NCBI RefSeq assembly: GCF_020382885.2
Contig: NC_058506.1
Span: 22,729,818 to 22,793,817 of the forward strand
DNA from: Scatophagus argus
Lineage: Eukaryota > Chordata > Actinopteri > Scatophagidae
Direction of reading: 5' to 3'
DNA: 64,000 nt
The translations under genes and the position numbers were made by a program. The notes below the pieces were generated by a model, which worked only from the letters and a program-made list of their open reading frames with translations, did no database searches and was not told the DNA's origin. Numbering within the stretch: position 1 is the stretch's first letter; every line of letters begins with the position of its first letter. Shown here in pieces: positions 61,306 to 64,000 of the stretch.

Positions 61306-63730
61306 GCGGGCAGACAGCATGTGACATGAAGGGGCTCTTAAAACAACAGTTAGTTTTGGTTGGTGAGCAGGTGCAGCAGCTGCCACATGCAGCTCACGGA
61401 GGCCAATGAAGTGTGTGAAGGGGTGAAACTAAAAGTTGTCTGGGTTTACAGAACTGTAATGCACATTCAATGTTTTTTTTTTTTTTTTTCAGTGAAAAAG
61501 CTGAGTTAAAGAGACTGTAAAGGACCCGGACTCCCGGAGCACCAGACCTGGATCTGCTTCAAACAGGCAGGCAGTGAAACGCTGGCAGCCTGCACCTCCG
61601 AGGACTTTCTCTACACACCGCAGCTAAGTCATCTCACAGGCTTCAAATCACGGAAAAACAATCAGCACTCTTTTCACATTTAAACATCGAAAAATAAACT
61701 CAGAGGACTTAAAACACAAACACTGAACTCCTCTCTTTGTTTGTTCCCTCCAGGTCTCTCTTTGGCCTCTGATCCTGCTTCCGAAACTGAAGATTATTAA
61801 TTAAAGATAATCCCTTTGTCCCATATCTCAAAACTGGCTTTTTGTCATTATTTGCCAAGTTGTGTTGTTGAAGATAAACGTCTTTCCAGGCGAAACATGC
61901 AACGCTGCACTTTATCCTCATTTCACATTTGAGGCATTCAACTGAGCGTGTAACTACAAGTGAGTCCTGAAGGGCAAAGTGTCACCAGCAAACCAAATCA
62001 GTTCCCTCTCTCTCCGTTTCTCTTCTCTTTCCACCAGGGCTTCCTGCCTAAAAATCTCCAGCATAACGCTTTCTTTATTTTTTTTTTAGATTTTCTGCAC
62101 CGGTAAACAATAAATCACACAACTACGGGGAGCAGGGCAGTCTTGTCCCGTTCTTCTGTCGTCTCACTCTGTAGGCTCCTGATAAGGGAAGCCCTGACAG
62201 CAAAACACCATTTAATTTCCCTCCTCCTCCTCCTCCTCCCATCTTCATCTGAAGCCTTAGGAGGGCGGCGAGTTAAAATGTTAGATAGCTGGCTCTCATG
62301 CAGCTGCTCCACGGCGGACGGAGTTTAAACTGCAAACTCAAAGGGCTGAAGATAAGGAGGAGGAGGATTTCTTAATCTGAAGCTTCGCATGTTTGTGCTG
62401 GTTTGTGGAATCGTCACTATTAGTCACGCTGAGGCTGATGGGAGTGTGTTTACTACAGATACCTGGTCATAACACAAAGGACTGGACTGAATGAAAAGTC
62501 AGAAGATCAGGATAGCAATCAGGATTCATCATCTGGGGGAACGTGGAAGTCCGAACATGCTGTGACGATCTATCAATCTATCAAAAGAATAAGTGAATGA
62601 GTTGTGAGTCTTCTAACATGGATTCAAATTTATTTGGATTTATTTCAGAAATTTCTTCAGTCTGAGCCTGAATACAAAAGTCTAAAAGTTTAGATGCCAG
62701 CGATATATACAGAACAGCACAGTATGTGAGCAGTCGCTGCTATGGGAACCTGCTATGTGATCTCCCAAAGATTTTCCCAAAGTTTGTCATAATAATTAAA
62801 CTAGTTTGACTGCTTATTGACAGAACGCTGGTAGCTACAAGCTGTGTAACACATCATGATGAACACACACCTCCTCGCTATGTATCAGGATAAGACAGTG
62901 GAACACACAAAATCAGCTACCTCCTGCAGCCACGTTACCACTGTTTCAATCCAGATGTGAAGAAATGCATTTCCTTGTCCTGAACAGCAGGGACAGACTA
63001 TGTGTTAAGTGTTTATTCACCTGTCCATTAAGCACAATAACAACACAACAGGCTGATGAGGCTAAATAAAACCAGCACTTCTCATTTACAACAAGACACG
63101 TCCTTTATATTCTGCAGTTCTGAGTTCTGTTCTGTTCGTTCTGTTTCTGGCTGTCTGGGCGAACTTGTTATATTCTACAATCCTGCGGTGAACGCTGTAA
63201 CACAGCGATTTAACAGCCCGAAAAATCACCTGAAGCACAAAAAAAAGAAACTTCCATTTTCTCTGCTCTGAGGACTTTCCTTCATTTCATTCATCTCTGC
63301 TGACGGATGGCTTTTCTGCCGCTCGGCCCAAACCTATTACTTCTGACTGGGGGAGAAGCAATATTTTCTCATTGAATGGTCCCATCCTGGATTTTTAATG
63401 TGCAGCAGGGTGTGAGTTCATGTAGTCTGTGCCAACACGAGGTCACAGTCAGGTGAGAGATCCATTCAAAACGCTGTTACGTGGCCTGTTGGACCGAGAT
63501 GCCCGCTCTACCTTCCTGTCTCTCCTGATTCAATTCATCTCTCTTCTATTCAGTGCGCCTCACTCAGTTCGGTCTGATTCACTGGCTGCACCGAGTCGCA
63601 CCGCCTCCATTTCCTCCACAACAACATGTCTCCATCGTGTCAGCAACACATTCGTTAGCATCCTTCCTCCTCTCCTCTGGTGCTCTGCAGTGTCCCAAAA
63701 CGTCACATGACCTCTGTTCTGGAGTCAGCT

Positions 63731-63850
63731 CATTAAAGGAGTAGTCTGACATTTTGGGAAATGCTTTCATTCTCCTTCTTGGCGAGAGGAAGACGAACAC
63801 ATTGATACCAATGTGAAGCTGGAGCCAGCAGTTGATCGGCTGCAGATGAT
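63731..63850 (+). repeat. Percomorph interspersed repeat, 5' fragment
   Basis: TTAAAGGAGTAGTCTGACAT, TTTTGGGAAATGCTTTCATT, then TTGGCGAGAGGAAGACGA and GAAGCTGGAGCCAGCAG. I recognise this order as the start of the abundant fish repeat whose later part is the GCTTAGCTTAGCACAAAGAC block seen near 22.8 and 42.4 kb. Assignment is from memory. Confidence 0.65.
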
Positions 63851-64000
63851 TTGCACCGTGTCCCATCAGGTTCAGCCATGTGTTTTAAAATGAGACGAGA
63901 CTGAGAAGACAACCTGCCATTTCAACCTGATGAGTCGAACGTTCATGCAGTGAGGACACTGTCTTCAGGTGAACACAGAGGACATCTGGCTCATGCTTCT

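Larger units (their letters stand above)
56725..64000. other. gria1 intron 2 (partial), no exon seen
   Basis: The preceding gria1 exons (signal peptide and the FPNNIQIGG-type start of the mature protein) are not found, so this is taken as intron. Contains a TG tract (57790-57860), a hairpin (58411-58445), a 46-bp tandem repeat (59533-59745), repeat copy 3 (61030-61305), a T-run (61472-61490) and a fish repeat fragment at the right end. Confidence 0.5.

Overview
The window is nuclear DNA from a teleost fish, most likely a percomorph (spiny-rayed) fish. The evidence is spliced vertebrate genes with short GT-AG introns, a fish-type preproinsulin, fish-type dispersed repeats (fragments with GCTTAGCTTAGC / TTTATGCTAAGCTAA and TACTTNAGTA motifs, a tRNA-derived SINE) and many CA/TG microsatellites. 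No prokaryotic or viral gene and no CRISPR array is visible.

Layout. 1-5.5 kb is gene-poor and rich in tandem repeats: a CA tract, a 54-copy 11-bp minisatellite and a GTGACCTGGGAGAC-type minisatellite. 5.5-8.2 kb holds two replication-dependent histone genes, H4 (+) and H2B (-). Each has its 3' stem-loop. An 844-bp hAT-type transposon with an 8-bp target duplication lies between them, and H2B sits inside an inverted repeat made of its own promoter region. 8.6-11.0 kb is rnf26, a membrane RING E3 ligase with its CDS in one exon. 12.8-13.8 kb is a complete insulin gene (TATA box, 5'UTR intron, C-peptide intron, poly(A) signal). 15.8-23.2 kb is a ten-exon NIPA-family Mg2+ transporter gene, best matched to NIPAL4 (ichthyin). 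23.2-30.6 kb has no gene I can support. From 30.65 kb to the right edge the minus strand is the AMPA-type glutamate receptor gene gria1, from exon 3 to the C-terminal exon. Its first two exons lie beyond the window. Mutually exclusive flop and flip exons are both present.

The genes do not form one pathway. Histones package replicating DNA, rnf26 acts at the ER/endosome interface, insulin is a secreted hormone, nipal4 is a membrane Mg2+ carrier and gria1 is a synaptic ion channel. In human, GRIA1 and NIPAL4 both map to 5q33, whereas INS and RNF26 are on chromosome 11, so the window joins two ancestral blocks.

Most noteworthy are the gria1 features. The M1-M2 cytoplasmic loop is spread over two extra exons and is about 39 residues longer than in mammals. 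The C-tail has alanine where mammalian GluA1 has the PKA site Ser845, and it appears to lack the GFCLIPQQ segment. The flip exon carries the flop-type Asn at the cyclothiazide position. Exon 6 is bracketed by complementary GT and CA tracts. Also notable is a dispersed repeat family, seen three times, that carries a CTCF-core-like motif. I found no wholly new biological system. Exon boundaries were placed by hand from splice signals, reading phase and remembered family sequences.
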